Assembly: GCA_022495995.1 (NCBI GenBank)
Contig: JAFEMH010002492.1
Coordinates: 273,430-337,429 of the forward strand
Length of the DNA stretch: 64,000 nt
Direction: 5' to 3'
Source of the DNA: Adenophora triphylla var. japonica
Taxonomy: Eukaryota > Streptophyta > Magnoliopsida > Asterales > Campanulaceae
In this document: piece by piece, positions 32,550 through 43,232 of the stretch
Layout: each line of letters opens with the position of its first letter
How positions within the stretch are numbered: position 1 is the stretch's first letter
Position numbers and translations under genes: made by a program
The notes under the pieces: generated by a model
Told to the model about the DNA's origin: nothing
What the model saw: the letters and a program-made list of their open reading frames with translations, nothing else
Databases searched by the model: none

Positions 32550-33390
32550 ACTTTTCAGGACTGCCCCGTGCATCCAAAATCCAAAGTGTATTCAACCCAC
32601 ATTCGCACACGTGAAAATATCACTTTTCCAGAAATATGCAATTTTCGGGAATTTTCGGGACTGTTCCGACATTTTCTCGAACAGTTATTTAAAAAACAGT
32701 CAAAACCCGACTTAACGGAGCAAATGGGCTTGCTTAATGACTAAGCAGGGACACGTGGCTTACATGCAAGCTCCTTCTTGTCAACATCAATCATATTCAA
32801 GGCTGAAAAGACTAAAATTCCCTCAAAATTGAAGGACTGGCCGGCCGGCCTGTTCTTCAAGATTAACAAATCAGTCTCAGCAATTCTCAAAAAATCCGAA
32901 AACCCCTGAAATTGAGGTTCTGGTCGGACGGCCTGTTCTTCAGTTTCACCCCCTATAAATACAGCCCCTCCTCTTCAGTAAATAAGGTAAAAAAAATTAC
33001 CTCTCCTCCCAAAACACCTCGGTTCCAGCGACCAAAACACCCTCTCGATCCCCGAAAACACCTCAATTTGCGTGAAAACCACGTTTTCCAAGCCAAACAC
33101 AAGTCAAACACATCCGAAACACCTTTTAAACAACATTTCGTATCCCGTATATGTCCTCCCGAGCAAAAGAGTTAACACCTAGCCATTGGTAACACTCTCA
33201 CTCTCGAACTCCGATTCGCCTTGTTTTACACGCCATATGCTACTTTCGATTCAATCAAAGTTTCCAAAATGTAGACGAAACACCGTCTGCGGGTCTCTAG
33301 ACGTTTTAGTCCTCTATCATCTTTTCTCTCTCGAGAAAAGTAATTTAGGGTTAAAACGGAGATCGAGCCCCATTTTTTACTTTATGTCAT

Positions 33391-33663
33391 TTACCGTCCG
33401 AACCCTTTGGTTCGTCGACCGTCATTTTCATCGTCTGAACCGTTTCGTTCGTTGATTGCTATTTACCGTCCGGATTGTTTGATCCGTCGATATTGTCATT
33501 TACTTTATGCTATTTACAGTCCGAACCGTTAGGTTCGTTGATTCTCACTTTTACAATCTGAACCGTTAGGTTTGTCGATTTGTACTTTTACCGTCCGGAT
33601 CGTTCGATCCGTTGATACCGTCAATTTCAATACTGTCATTTACAAGTCCAAACCGTTTGGTTT
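33391..33663 (+). repeat. Array of seven covarying hairpins in element X LTR
   Basis: Seven units of the form (C/T)CGTC(C/T)-stem-loop-stem-GT(C/T)GA start near 33396, 33431, 33468, 33519, 33556, 33593 and 33645. Stems include GAACC/GGTTC, GGATCG/CGATCC and AAACC/GGTTT. They lie 440-690 bp downstream of TATA, inside the transcribed leader. The gag-only element is inserted in the seventh unit. Confidence 0.75.
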
Positions 33664-34709
33664 TGTAGACACCCCATTCTGAACCAATAAATCATGATTA
33701 CACTACTCTTAGTCTCTCTTTTGTGTTTTGATGAAAGCACATTAGTTTCGTCATGTTTCGTTAAGTTTCTAACTAACCTCGTTAGTTTTGGACTTAACTG
33801 ACTAACGGAATAACTGAAGAGGACAAAATAGTCATCAGACTAGATATCTCGCACGAGATATCATATCTCGCGCGAGATATCCCATCGACAGGATGTGCAG
33901 AAATCACTCTCCTTCTCCGTTTCAAACTCTTTTCTTGATAAACCTCATCTAATCCGGTTCTCCAATCAGAATTGAGTTATGGAAGCTTTCTAGGAGTGTT
34001 TTACCTCTCCACCTCTACCTCCTAAACCCCTATAAATACTTGGTGACTTCCACTATTTCAGAGGTCCAGAATTCCACACAACACACAATTTGTTGGTTTC
34101 TCTCCACGAAAGATTCCTTCAAATCACTCACAAAACCTCCCTAAAATCACCTAAAGTTTGTTTATCAACCCTGTTGATCAACAAACATCCAAACCCGAAT
34201 CAAGGATTGAGGCGAAGCTCTGTCCGCATCAAGATTTGACTCTCATATTGAGTCGAAACTCTGCCCAAATCACTTCTCGATCGAGAAAACATCTTAGAAC
34301 CACGTTCTAAATCAAACACTCCCCAAACGCTAGGTAAATTCCTATACTTTTACTCTCTTCTTCTCAATCTCTCTCTATTGGCTTTTAGAGTGGTGTAATC
34401 CCATCAAAAGGATTAGCCTAGAGTCCCTTCAATCGATGAAGGCGATCTCGAAGCGTACAATCTGACATTCCTAATCAAGAAATTGATTAGGGTTTTCTTG
34501 TTCTTTATTTAATTAGTAATTAAAAAGATTGATAATACTCAATTGGCAAGACCGATCTCCGGATTGGGTGGAATGGATGCTCCTCGACCTACCCATTCGA
34601 TAACTTAACCCCCGAACCCTCAAATCTCTTTTTAAGATTTTTCTTATTGTTTTCCTAAATAAATAATAAGTGGCGACTCTGTTATTCAAAAAATTCGCGC
34701 ATCGCTACA
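33664..34709 (+). repeat. 5' LTR of gag-only Tat element
   Basis: 1046 bp, TGTAGACACC...ATCGCTACA. U3 holds paired palindromes (33843-33862 and 33863-33880). TATA box TATAAATA at 34031. U5 contains TGGCGACTCT at 34671, a near copy of the primer site 40 bp further on. Confidence 0.95.
33843..33880. promoter_or_regulatory. Paired TCTCGCGCGAGA palindromes upstream of TATA
   Basis: ATATCTCGCGCGAGATAT (33863-33880) is a perfect palindrome; the neighbouring copy has GCAC at the centre. Further pairs lie in the leader at 34865-34900 and 36021-36056, and in the 3' LTR near 40502-40540. Confidence 0.8.
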
Positions 34710-34710
34710 G

Positions 34711-34729
34711 TGGCGACTCCGCTGGTGAC
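34711..34729 (+). promoter_or_regulatory. Primer-binding site, Tat/Ogre type
   Basis: TGGCGACTCCGCTGGTGAC one base after the LTR. It starts with TGG as required for a tRNA CCA end and agrees with the tRNA-Arg-type site reported for Ogre elements; the exact tRNA is not verified here. Confidence 0.85.
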
Positions 34730-36186
34730 AATTAATTAAGAGGGTTAGACTTGCGTTACAATTGAGTATTATCAATCTTTTTATTTTTCTGTAAAAATTC
34801 TGATTTTTCTGAATTTTTTGAAATTTTTCGGCACTGTTTTTTAAAAAAAAACTGTCCGAATACTTATCCCGCGCGAGATATACTAATCTCGCGCGAGATT
34901 AGTACGCGGCTTTAAAGAACAAAGCTCCTGTTTGGCGGCTCTGTGAAGAAAAAATAAAGGGTTTAGTGGTCAAAGTTGGACCACAAAGTAGTACTACTCC
35001 CTTCCACGTTGGTCGGTTGATGTTTCAAAAAAAAATCCTTGGCAAGTCAACTTTTCCTTAATTGTTTGACTGCATCCAAAATTCAAAAAAAATAATAAAA
35101 TAAAAATAAAAATAAAAAATCAAAACAGTTTCAAGAAACTTTCAAAAAATTCCGGAAAAATCAAAATAATTGTTTTGCTTGTGCTAACTTTATTTTGCAG
35201 GGTAGAATAATTTTAATTACTCGAACTATATAACTGCGTGCGATTGAATTATTTTAATTTTTTACCGGTCCACGGAGGACTCGGGAGTTGTAATTAATTA
35301 ATTTAATCCTCTTTCTCTATCTCTTTAAGTGGAACTACGATGGCCTGAGTCTTCCTAAATTGGGAGAAACGTAGGCAATCACTTGGTGCGGCCACTATCT
35401 GTTTTTCTTTTAGTTTTCAAAAAAAAAAAAAAAACTTTCTATTTTACCCTATCACCTAGATTGAACTATCACACACGCGCACTCATATATAACTGTCATT
35501 GCACTACATACCCTCTATAAACCCGGGACCCACACTAAGGACGGATGACGGTAACCACCTAGTCGCCGGTCTCTCCGAAGTTGGATCATCCCACTCCGCG
35601 TATTCAATCCACCTAGATTGTCATATCGCGGGAGCCTAGCCTTCCGGCCACTGCATCGCCACATATCATGTAGATTGACTTTTTAAGACACTCCTTGACC
35701 GGTCGGTTTGATCTTGGAGTCCTTGTAATCCCTTGTCAAGATCGTTTTGTGCAATAATCCACGGAAAAGAAATCAATAAATTGTCGCTTCGGAATTGTCC
35801 CTTCGGAAACGTCCCTACGGTTGTCCCTTCGGATTTGCCCCTAAAAAAAAAGAGAAAATTTTCTCATCAAAATTATTGCACAAAACTTGATGTTACTTTG
35901 GATTACTCCGACCCCTAGGTCCCTAGGTTTGGTCCTTGAACTTTAGAAACCCCCAAAACGGATTTTCCGTCCGACCAAAATTAGGATTAAAATCAGAAAA
36001 TTGTGACTTTTCGTGGTGAAGTCTCGCGCGAGACTACTTGTCTCGTACGAGATAAGTGTTCGATCTTTTCGTGTTTTGGCCAAAACCTTCAAACCTTCAT
36101 TCACCCTATTCAGCCGACTTGTTGGGACTCGATCATGGTTTAACACGGTTGCTACACGTCTAGGTTCTTCGCCAAAGCTCGACACA
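34730..36186 (+). other. Leader of gag-only Tat element
   Basis: About 1.46 kb of non-coding sequence between primer site and Gag. Contains two palindrome pairs (34865-34900, 36021-36056), a CTACG...CGTAG stem-loop at 35336-35375, and A-tracts. The frame upstream of the Gag ATG is open to 36013 but overlaps the palindromes and is unlikely to be translated. Confidence 0.75.
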
Positions 36187-37551
36187 ATGTCTGCTTCTCC
36201 TTCTACCACCGAGGCCGATATCAACGACGCTAAGGCCCAACTCATCGAAGCCATGACTAGGTTGGATGAACAAAGTAAGCAAATTGATGAGCAAAATGCC
36301 CAAATGGCCGCCCTCATGAAAGAACTCCACGAGTTGAAAGTCAAGAAAGGCAGAAAACAAAAGCAGAAAGTGGAATCCTCCTCCGACGAAGAGGAATCCT
36401 ACACCAAAGTGAATAGAAAAACCAAAAAATCAAGCAAGAAAAAGGAAGAATCCGATTCCTCCTCTTCCTCATCCTCCTCCGATGATGAAGAACATACCTC
36501 CAAGGGCACTAAAACCAAGAAAGAAGGCAGTAGTGAAACTACTAAACTTGGTGACCATGTTACTAAGAACTACCTCGAAAAGAAGCTTGCAACTCTTGAC
36601 ACTTCCAAAGGGTCATTCGTTCCATTTGATCCCGATGCTCTTCAACAGTCCATCACTAAGTTTCCTCGCAAGTACAAGACACCCGATATCGCCAAGTTCA
36701 ATGGTACTACCTGTCCTCGAGCTCATGTTGAAACCTACACTTGGGCCATGCTTCCAATGGGCGTTGATAACACAATCTTGGCCCAATGCTTTCCTCAAAC
36801 TTTAGAAGGTGCTGCAAGGGATTGGTACATGTCTCTTTCTACGACTACAAGGCTTGATTGGTCATCCGCATGTTTAGTCTTCCAAAGGCAGTTTGAAGAC
36901 AACTCCACCTACCGCCCTACTAGGAGGGATCTTGAACAAACCAAACAACATGCCAATGAGTCCTTTGCTGAATTTGCTAGAAGATGGAGACTCAAACTCA
37001 CTGAAATCGTCGAAAGACCTACTCTCAAAGAGCAAATCCACATCTTCCTCCAATGCCTTCGTGATGAATTTCAAGAGAAGCTCGCCGGTAACTACTTTCC
37101 TAGTTTCAATGAACTCCTCGAGTCCGGAATTAGGGTTGACGACTTCCTAAAAAACAAAAAGAAGGAAAGTACTTTTCGCTACAACAAGCCCACCACAAGT
37201 AAGGATGCTTCAGTCAACGCTATTGCACTCAGCCGCCCCAACACCGGAAAGTATTCTGCTGTCCCTCCTCCCGAAAAGAAAAAGAGGCACTACGACAAAA
37301 TTGAAGGAATTACTCAAGAAGAACTCTTCGATGTGCTTGTCCAGAATGAAAAAATCAAACCAAGGGAAGGTGGTCCTCCGAAGGATATGGGTCCGAATCA
37401 TGCTCATCACTTATTCTGCAAGTACCACAACTTCACCGGCCATGACACCAACTCCTGCCACCACTTGAAGGACATCATACAAGACCTCTTTGATGATGGA
37501 GATCTAGAACGTCCCAACGTCATCACCAATCCTCTCCCTCGTACTCCATGA
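36187..37551 (+). CDS. Tat-type Gag, intact, stand-alone
   Basis: 454 residues from MSASPSTTEADINDAKAQL. An N-terminal coiled coil (about 14-50) is followed by a Lys-rich and acidic Ser-rich tract (about 55-115; SSSSSSSSDDEE). The Ty3/gypsy Gag capsid core (Retrotrans_gag type) lies at about 165-320: AKFNGTTCPRAHVETYTWAM, LEGAARDWYMSL, FQRQFEDNSTYRPTRRDLEQ, ESFAEFARRWRLKL. A C-terminal Cys/His cluster, CKYHNFTGHDTNSCHH, near 411-426 may act as the nucleic acid binding knuckle. The product would form particles. No protease follows, so processing would need a protease in trans. The chosen ATG is the first with Gag-like sequence after it. Confidence 0.92.
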   Translation: MSASPSTTEADINDAKAQLIEAMTRLDEQSKQIDEQNAQMAALMKELHELKVKKGRKQKQKVESSSDEEESYTKVNRKTKKSSKKKEESDSSSSSSSSDDEEHTSKGTKTKKEGSSETTKLGDHVTKNYLEKKLATLDTSKGSFVPFDPDALQQSITKFPRKYKTPDIAKFNGTTCPRAHVETYTWAMLPMGVDNTILAQCFPQTLEGAARDWYMSLSTTTRLDWSSACLVFQRQFEDNSTYRPTRRDLEQTKQHANESFAEFARRWRLKLTEIVERPTLKEQIHIFLQCLRDEFQEKLAGNYFPSFNELLESGIRVDDFLKNKKKESTFRYNKPTTSKDASVNAIALSRPNTGKYSAVPPPEKKKRHYDKIEGITQEELFDVLVQNEKIKPREGGPPKDMGPNHAHHLFCKYHNFTGHDTNSCHHLKDIIQDLFDDGDLERPNVITNPLPRTP

Positions 37552-39112
37552 AGAAGATGAAGCTCCAAGAAGAAAAAGCTGCACTTACCACTTTGGGGCT
37601 ACAACTATCCTCTCCCTTTCTCCTTTGATAGAAGTAGATTAGGTTTTAAGTATGAACTCGAAGAGTCGTTCTGTCTTTCTAGTACTCCTCACCTCCTCTA
37701 GTTTGTGTCTTCTAAACTATCGAGTCTGTTCTTAAATTTCTCAATAAATTAAAGTAATTTCTTTTCCTAAACACTTTCCCTAAGGTTGTTCTACCTCATG
37801 AATATCATTTAATTCATAACAAAATAATGGACCCTCCATTCCCTAAATCATCGCAAAAATAAGAACTTCTAAGTGACTTTAAGAAGCAAGTTATCCTTAA
37901 GAAGCTTAAGGGCTAAACATTACCCCTACTGAAAGCCAAACGAAGAAAGCCAAAGGTGCTGCTGTCAACATTCATCCCAAGAAGAGTGGGGCTACTCAAC
38001 TCAAGGCTTTGAGAGTACAAAAATAAATAAAAAAGCTCGCTAGGTCGAAACTCCTCAAATCGTCCTAGGCAAAAATGGAGCATCAAAAAAAAAAAAAAAA
38101 AAAAAAAAAAAAGAAAAACTCTCAAGCCTTCATCGCCCCACAACAAGGATGAAACTTCAACAAAGGCAAGAAGGACTCTCCCACAAAGAAGAGGAGTCAA
38201 GTAATACCAACAAAAGAAAAGAGGATTCCTCAAAATCCTCCTACATCAAGTGAAGAAGACTTTCAGTATCAAGAAAAATGTTTACCCTTAAGTCATACTA
38301 ATGATTGGCTTTCTCCTCAATCTTGTTTAGAAATTTCTAGATGAAGCAAGGTCCATTAAAAGTAGAACAACTTTTCTAGACCTTTGAGCCATGTAGCGTT
38401 CTTTGTTGAGTCTAGGGGCTTCCTGTTAGCCACTCTCATACACACTCTTGAAATCCAAGCATCAAAACTGGGGCTTCCTCACCTTTCCTCCCCCAGTCAA
38501 TCTCTACTTCAACTCTTCAAAATAATCAAATCTGCATTAGGGGCTTTCCTCTTTGTTTCTCACTCTCATCATCAGAGAATACACCTCTCCAAAGAGTCAA
38601 TGCTTGGATCACCTTCCAAAGAATAGAGTCCGTCTCTCCTAAACTAACTTGAGATCTCATTTCTCTCTCCTCAATAAAATTTTCTCTCTCTGAGTTCTCT
38701 TCGAGTTACATACTATTCAAAAAAAAATGAAAAAAAAAGACGCAAAAGAGATGCCCGCTAGATTGAAAACCCGAAAGGGCGGTCTAGGCAAAAACCAGGG
38801 TGCGCACTAAGAAAAAAAAAACAAAGGACAAAGGGAGAGTATTCTTCATCCTTCTTCATCGAGCGTCATTCGATCTTCTTCAAATCAAATCAACAAGGAG
38901 AGTCTTCTTCAATCACCTTCAAATCAAGAGAACAGCTTCACAAGTCTGTTCACAAAGTCATCTACCACTTGCAAACAACTTGGGGCTTGAGACACCAAAG
39001 GGCCTTGGACATAAAGCCATTACGACAGTCGACAGATTTGTAGTCGTTTGCCTCCTCGAGACACGACTCAAAGGAGAAGTAAGAATAAAAATTCTCAACA
39101 GACCTAGATGTG
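37552..39112 (+). other. 3' non-coding region of gag-only Tat element with A-tract stem-loops
   Basis: Two related motifs occur near A-tracts: CGCTAGG...CCTAGGC at 38038-38071 and CGCTAGA...TCTAGGC at 38757-38790, the latter with the inner hairpin CCCGAAAGGG. A long poly-A lies at 38087-38112. No coding domain; open frames here are short. Confidence 0.7.
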
Positions 39113-39646
39113 TTCACACAAGGATACTCACCGAACGAAATTCTACAGCCTCGCTGACTAGCAACAGATTCTGCATAAACCTGATTTGGTCCCAACTTGT
39201 CATACACAAGTTCACCCATACAGTTCACCCATCTCAAATACAAATCCATACAAATGTCCCTACATATCCATACACCATATACTCATACATAAACTCACCA
39301 CCAAAATGTCCGACCGGCCATTTACACGAACAGACGTGAGCACCACCACGTAAGTCCAATTGAACAACTAAAATCTGCATTCACACAAGGATACTCACCG
39401 AACGAAATTCTACAGCCTCGCTGACTAGCAACAGATTCTGCATAAACCTAATTTGGTCCCAACTTGTCATACACAAGTTCACCCATACAGTTCACCCATC
39501 TCAAATACAAATCCATACAAATGTCCCTACATATCCATACACCATATACTCATACATAAACTCACCACCAAAATGTCCGACCGGCCATTTACACGAACAG
39601 ACGTGAGCACCACCACGTAAGTCCAATTGAACAACTAAAATCTGCA
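39113..39646. repeat. 267-bp tandem duplication
   Basis: Copies 39113-39379 and 39380-39646 begin TTCACACAAGGATACTC and end AACTAAAATCTGCA. I noticed one difference (CCTGATTTGG versus CCTAATTTGG), so the duplication is recent. Confidence 0.95.
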
Positions 39647-39764
39647 AAATCTATTTGGAATCTTTATGTGCTGACAGGTACAGAAAGGTAAGAATCATTC
39701 GGGTCCATCCGAGACCAGCATGCATATATCCTTGCATTACAGAGGCCGACAGAACCTTCATCTC

Positions 39765-40020
39765 AACCGACAACTTCAAGTCCGTGACCTCGGCAACATC
39801 AACAAAGTCTGCGTCCGCAGCAAACCTCAAGTCCGTGACCTCGGCAACAACTTCAAAGTCTGTGATGGCAGCAAACTTCAAGTCCGTGACCTCGGCAACA
39901 ACTTCAAAGTCTGTGATGGCAGCAAACTTTAAATCCGTGACCCCGGCGACAACTTCAAAGTCTGTGACGGCAGCGAACTTCAAGTCCGTGACCTCGGCAA
40001 CAACAACGGGAACGTCAGTA
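39765..40020 (+). repeat. 51-bp coding-phase minisatellite
   Basis: Five units of TTCAAGTCCGTGACCTCGGC + AACAACTTCAAAGTCTGTGA + TGGCAGCAAAC, length 51, so every frame stays open; one frame (39655-40089) reads KSVTSATTSKSVMAANF repeats. It lies in the 3' region of a Tat element, a known birthplace of satellites. Translation is doubtful. Confidence 0.9.
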
Positions 40021-40186
40021 ACCTCGGGCGGCACACTTCAACAACTTCATCAACAAACAGGTATCTTCAGAATTGGGTCAAGTCCTTGATTCCTCAGTAT
40101 GATTTTACCTTTTCAAAAAAAAAATCCCTCTTCGATTTTCAAAAATGCTTTTCAAAATACCTAAAATAGCCTTTTTAGTGTTTTGG

Positions 40187-40255
40187 AGTCGAACTACGTT
40201 TGGTCTGATTCTCTCTTAGAGATACGTAGGCAGCCGTGCGGCACGACCATCCCAA
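40187..40255 (+). promoter_or_regulatory. Conserved CTACG/CGTAG stem-loop near the 3' LTR
   Basis: GAACTACG...TCTGATTCTCTC-TTAGAGA-TACGTAGGCAGCCGTGCGG folds with outer CTACG/CGTAG and inner TCTC/GAGA. A second version is in the leader (35336-35400) with inner TCTTCC/GGGAGA. Confidence 0.6.
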
Positions 40256-40322
40256 TGTTCAGAATGATGTCTTTTCTATCGACGACACTTCTTCTTTCAT
40301 AAGACCTGTCGCCGAGGGGCTC

Positions 40323-41370
40323 TGTAGACACCCCATTCTGAACCAATAAATCATGATTACACTACTCTTAGTCTCTCTTTTGTGTTTTGATGAAAGCACA
40401 TTAGTTTCGTCATGTTTCGTTAAGTTTCTAACTAACCTCGTTAGTTTTGGACTTAACTGACTAACGGAATAACTGAAGAGGACAAAATAGTCATCAGACT
40501 AGATATCTCGCACGAGATATCATATCTCGCGCGAGATATCCCATCGACAGGATGTGCAGAAATCACTCTCCTTCTCCGTTTCAAACTCTTTTCTTGATAA
40601 ACCTCATCTAATCCGGTTCTCCAATCAGAATTGAGTTCTGGAAGCTTCCTAGGAGTGTTTTACCTCTCCACCTCTACCTCCTAAACCCCTATAAATACTT
40701 GGTGACTTCCACTGTTTCAGAGGTCCAGAATTCCACACAACACACACAATTTGTTGGTTTCTCTCCACGAAAGATTCCTTCAAATCACTCACAAAACCTC
40801 CCTAAAATCACCTAAAGTTTGTTTATCAACCCTGTTGATCAACAAACATCCAAACCCGAATCAAGGATTGAGGCGAAGCTCTGTCCGCATCAAGATTTGA
40901 CTCTCATATTGAGTCGAAACTCTGCCCAAATCACTTCTCGATCGAGAAAACATCTTAGAACCACGTTCTAAATCAAACACTCCCCAAACGCTAGGTAAAT
41001 TCCTATACTTTTACTCTCTTCTTCTCAATCTCTCTCTATTGGCTTTTAGAGTGGTGTAATCCCATCAAAAGAATTAGCCTAGAGTCCCTTCAATCGATGA
41101 AGGCGATCTCGAAGCGTACAATCCGACATTCCTAATCAAAAAATTGATTAGGGTTTTCTTGTTCTTTATTTAATTAGTAATTAAAAAGATTGATAATACT
41201 CAATTGGCAAGACCGATCTCCGGATTGGGTGGAATGGATGCTCCTCGACCTACCCATTCGATAACTTAACCCCCGAACCCTCAAATCTCTTTTTAAGGTT
41301 TTTCTTATTGTTTTCCTAAATAAATAATAAGTGGCGACTCTGTTATTCAAAAAATTCGCGCATCGCTACA
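40323..41370 (+). repeat. 3' LTR of gag-only Tat element
   Basis: 1048 bp, preceded by the purine-rich GCCGAGGGGCTC. Differs from the 5' LTR at seven sites and by one extra CA. Confidence 0.95.
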
Positions 41371-41375
41371 GGTTT

Positions 41376-41997
41376 GTTGATAGTATTTACTTTCAAATGT
41401 CCGAGTCACAAAATTACTTGTCGATCGCTTCTTGCTTGCCATCATTTTCATCAAAAAAGGGTAACATCATAATGTCTGGTTCAAAACCAAAGTTTGTCAT
41501 TCAAACTCCCTCAAAATCAAGGTTTGCCACGCAAAACTCCTTTTCAAAATCAACGTTTGTTATTCAAACTAAAGATTTAAGTTTTTCATTCAAACTCATT
41601 TTCAAAAGTAACACCAACACACATACGCACGCTTTTCGAGAAAGGTAGAAAGACTCGTCATGCGAGGCGTTTCAGGTGATCTCAAGATACTCTTCCCGAA
41701 ACATAACCTGACCTCCGAACCTAACAATCTCTATTCAAACAGCCTTTTCCTAAGTTTTGACTCCTAATCAAAACGACCTCCTTTTCAAATAGCCTTTTCC
41801 TAAGTTTTGGATCCCAATCAAAACGACCTCCTTTAAAAACAGCCTTTTCATAAGTTTTGGCTCCCAATCAAAACTACATCCTTGTCAAACTAGTATTTTT
41901 CAAAGTTTAGGCTCATAATACAAAATGGCGTGGCGACTCTCTTTTTCGTGAAATCAAAAACCACTCGCTCGCAGCCCGCGCGATCCGAGTAATTTCA
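41376..41997 (+). repeat. Element X 5' LTR, second part
   Basis: Resumes after the duplicated GGTTT and ends GAGTAATTTCA. Contains three imperfect repeats of CAGCCTTTTCCTAAGTTTTG...CAAAACGACCTCC (about 41739-41860) and the primer-like TGGCGTGGCGACTCTC at 41925-41941. Confidence 0.85.
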
Positions 41998-41999
41998 GT

Positions 42000-42018
42000 T
42001 GGCGACTCCGCTGGGGAC
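42000..42018 (+). promoter_or_regulatory. Primer-binding site of element X
   Basis: TGGCGACTCCGCTGGGGAC two bases after the LTR, nearly the same as in the gag-only element. Confidence 0.85.
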
Positions 42019-43232
42019 TTAACATGTTTTTTTTTAAACTGCCTTTGTTTTAAAAACATTTCGTGGGTCAAACTTTCGTTTACCCTTCCTCGTTTTTGTG
42101 TGCGTGTGTGTTTTCTCCGTGCTTCGTGTTAATCGCTTTTCTTTTCAAAAAAGAAATTTCAAACAGCTCCGATTTTCAAAACATTGGAATGTTTTCAAAA
42201 AAAAAAAAAAGATGTTGTTTTTCATCTCTTTCAAAATCATAACATGTTTGTGCATTTTCGTTCATAATTGGTTTTTTGTGCAATATTCTAAACTGCTCAT
42301 AAATTCTTTAAAACTCATTCTTAAAATCTCTATTTTACTCAGAAAAAGAATTTATTGATCGCACACTATGCGCACTGCTGCCTCGATACACTGCACGCTA
42401 CTCGCACTGCTGTCTCGGTACACTGCACACTACAACCCTTAACTCGGGGTGACCGTTCAGCTGCAGTTTGATTGGCCTTCCTATGCCTTTCGAGCGCGCA
42501 CGGGGTCATTCCAAACAGCCCATCCTAGCGCGTGTAACCATGCACCATTTGTGTCACACTTCGTCAAGACCTTGGTTGATTTTTGGCTTAGTTCTTGTCA
42601 TAAAGCCTAAATGTATGTTTTTACACCGATCTCCCTCACAAGCTAAACTTAAAATGTTGAGATCAAAGGTCGTTCTCGACCCGAAGTCTTAGCTTTCAGC
42701 TTTGACTTTGACGTAGATCCGTGTTAAAAACATACCCGAAGGTTCAATGTGACCCGGTGTCATCAAACCCTCAACGTATGAACCATACCAGCCACGACTT
42801 GGCCAACGCCAAAAGCTAGGGCCTCTAGCGAGAGCGAGTCAAGAGAGGTCATGCCGAAGTTTTGGCACGATTTCTGCCTTAACTTAAGGATGTTGACTTT
42901 GACTGTTACCTGTCTGGTATATGCGTTGAAAGTTTACATGACCGACTAGCCTTAAGTTCACTTTTCCCCTTTGTCGGTGGAATTCGCTTGACCTATAGGA
43001 CCCTCGCTCGGGATTGTCCATCCCGAGAAGACAATTTACATGGAGCCACTCTCCAAAGACGAACAGAAGGCAGACGAAAGTGTTGGGGGAGTTCTACAAA
43101 AGGTGGAGCTGGAAACTCTCCGAAATCATGGAGCCACTCTCCAAAAACGAACATATGCGAATCTTCAAGTCCTGTTTGAGGCCATCCATCAGAACGCTCA
43201 TCATCCATCACTTCTTCCCCGATCTCTGAGCC
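42019..43232 (+). other. Leader of element X
   Basis: Non-coding. Contains a duplicated GCACTGCTG(C/T)CTCG(A/G)TACACTGCAC (42371-42430) and blocks shared with the element Y leader: GAGCGCGCACGG, GTGTCACAC(T/G)T, and near the end AGGACCCTCGC(T/C)CGGG. A segment ATGGAGCCACTCTCCAAA is repeated at 43039 and 43129. Confidence 0.6.

Larger units (their letters stand above)
32457..33663 (+). repeat. Element X 5' LTR, first part
   Basis: TG start, two GC-rich motifs (GGCCGGCCGGCC at 32839, GGTCGGACGGCC at 32922, both followed by TGTTCTTCA), TATA box TATAAATA at 32954, then transcribed leader ending in tandem hairpins. With 41376-41997 it makes about 1.83 kb, long as in Tat/Ogre elements. Confidence 0.85.
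33664..41370 (+). mobile_element. Gag-only Tat-type Ty3/gypsy element, recent
   Basis: LTRs 33664-34709 and 40323-41370, target duplication GGTTT (33659-33663, 41371-41375), primer site and purine tract all present; 7707 bp. It has one intact Gag ORF (36187-37551), then 2.8 kb of non-coding sequence with A-tracts, stem-loops, a 267-bp tandem duplication and a 51-bp minisatellite. No protease, RT, RNase H or integrase could be found. LTRs differ by 7 substitutions and one 2-bp indel by eye, so it is young. Confidence 0.95.

Noticed and set aside
36013..36186. N-terminal extension of the Tat Gag to the ATG at 36013
   Set aside because: Overlaps the palindrome pair 36021-36056 and does not look like Gag; the ATG at 36187 gives a normal N-terminal coiled coil.
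39765..40020. CRISPR-like regular repeats
   Set aside because: Units are contiguous 51-bp tandem copies without unique spacers, in plant retrotransposon DNA.
39655..40089. 144-codon ORF of KSVTSATTSKSVMAANF repeats as a gene
   Set aside because: The unit length of 51 keeps all frames open; it is a minisatellite in the 3' non-coding part of an element.
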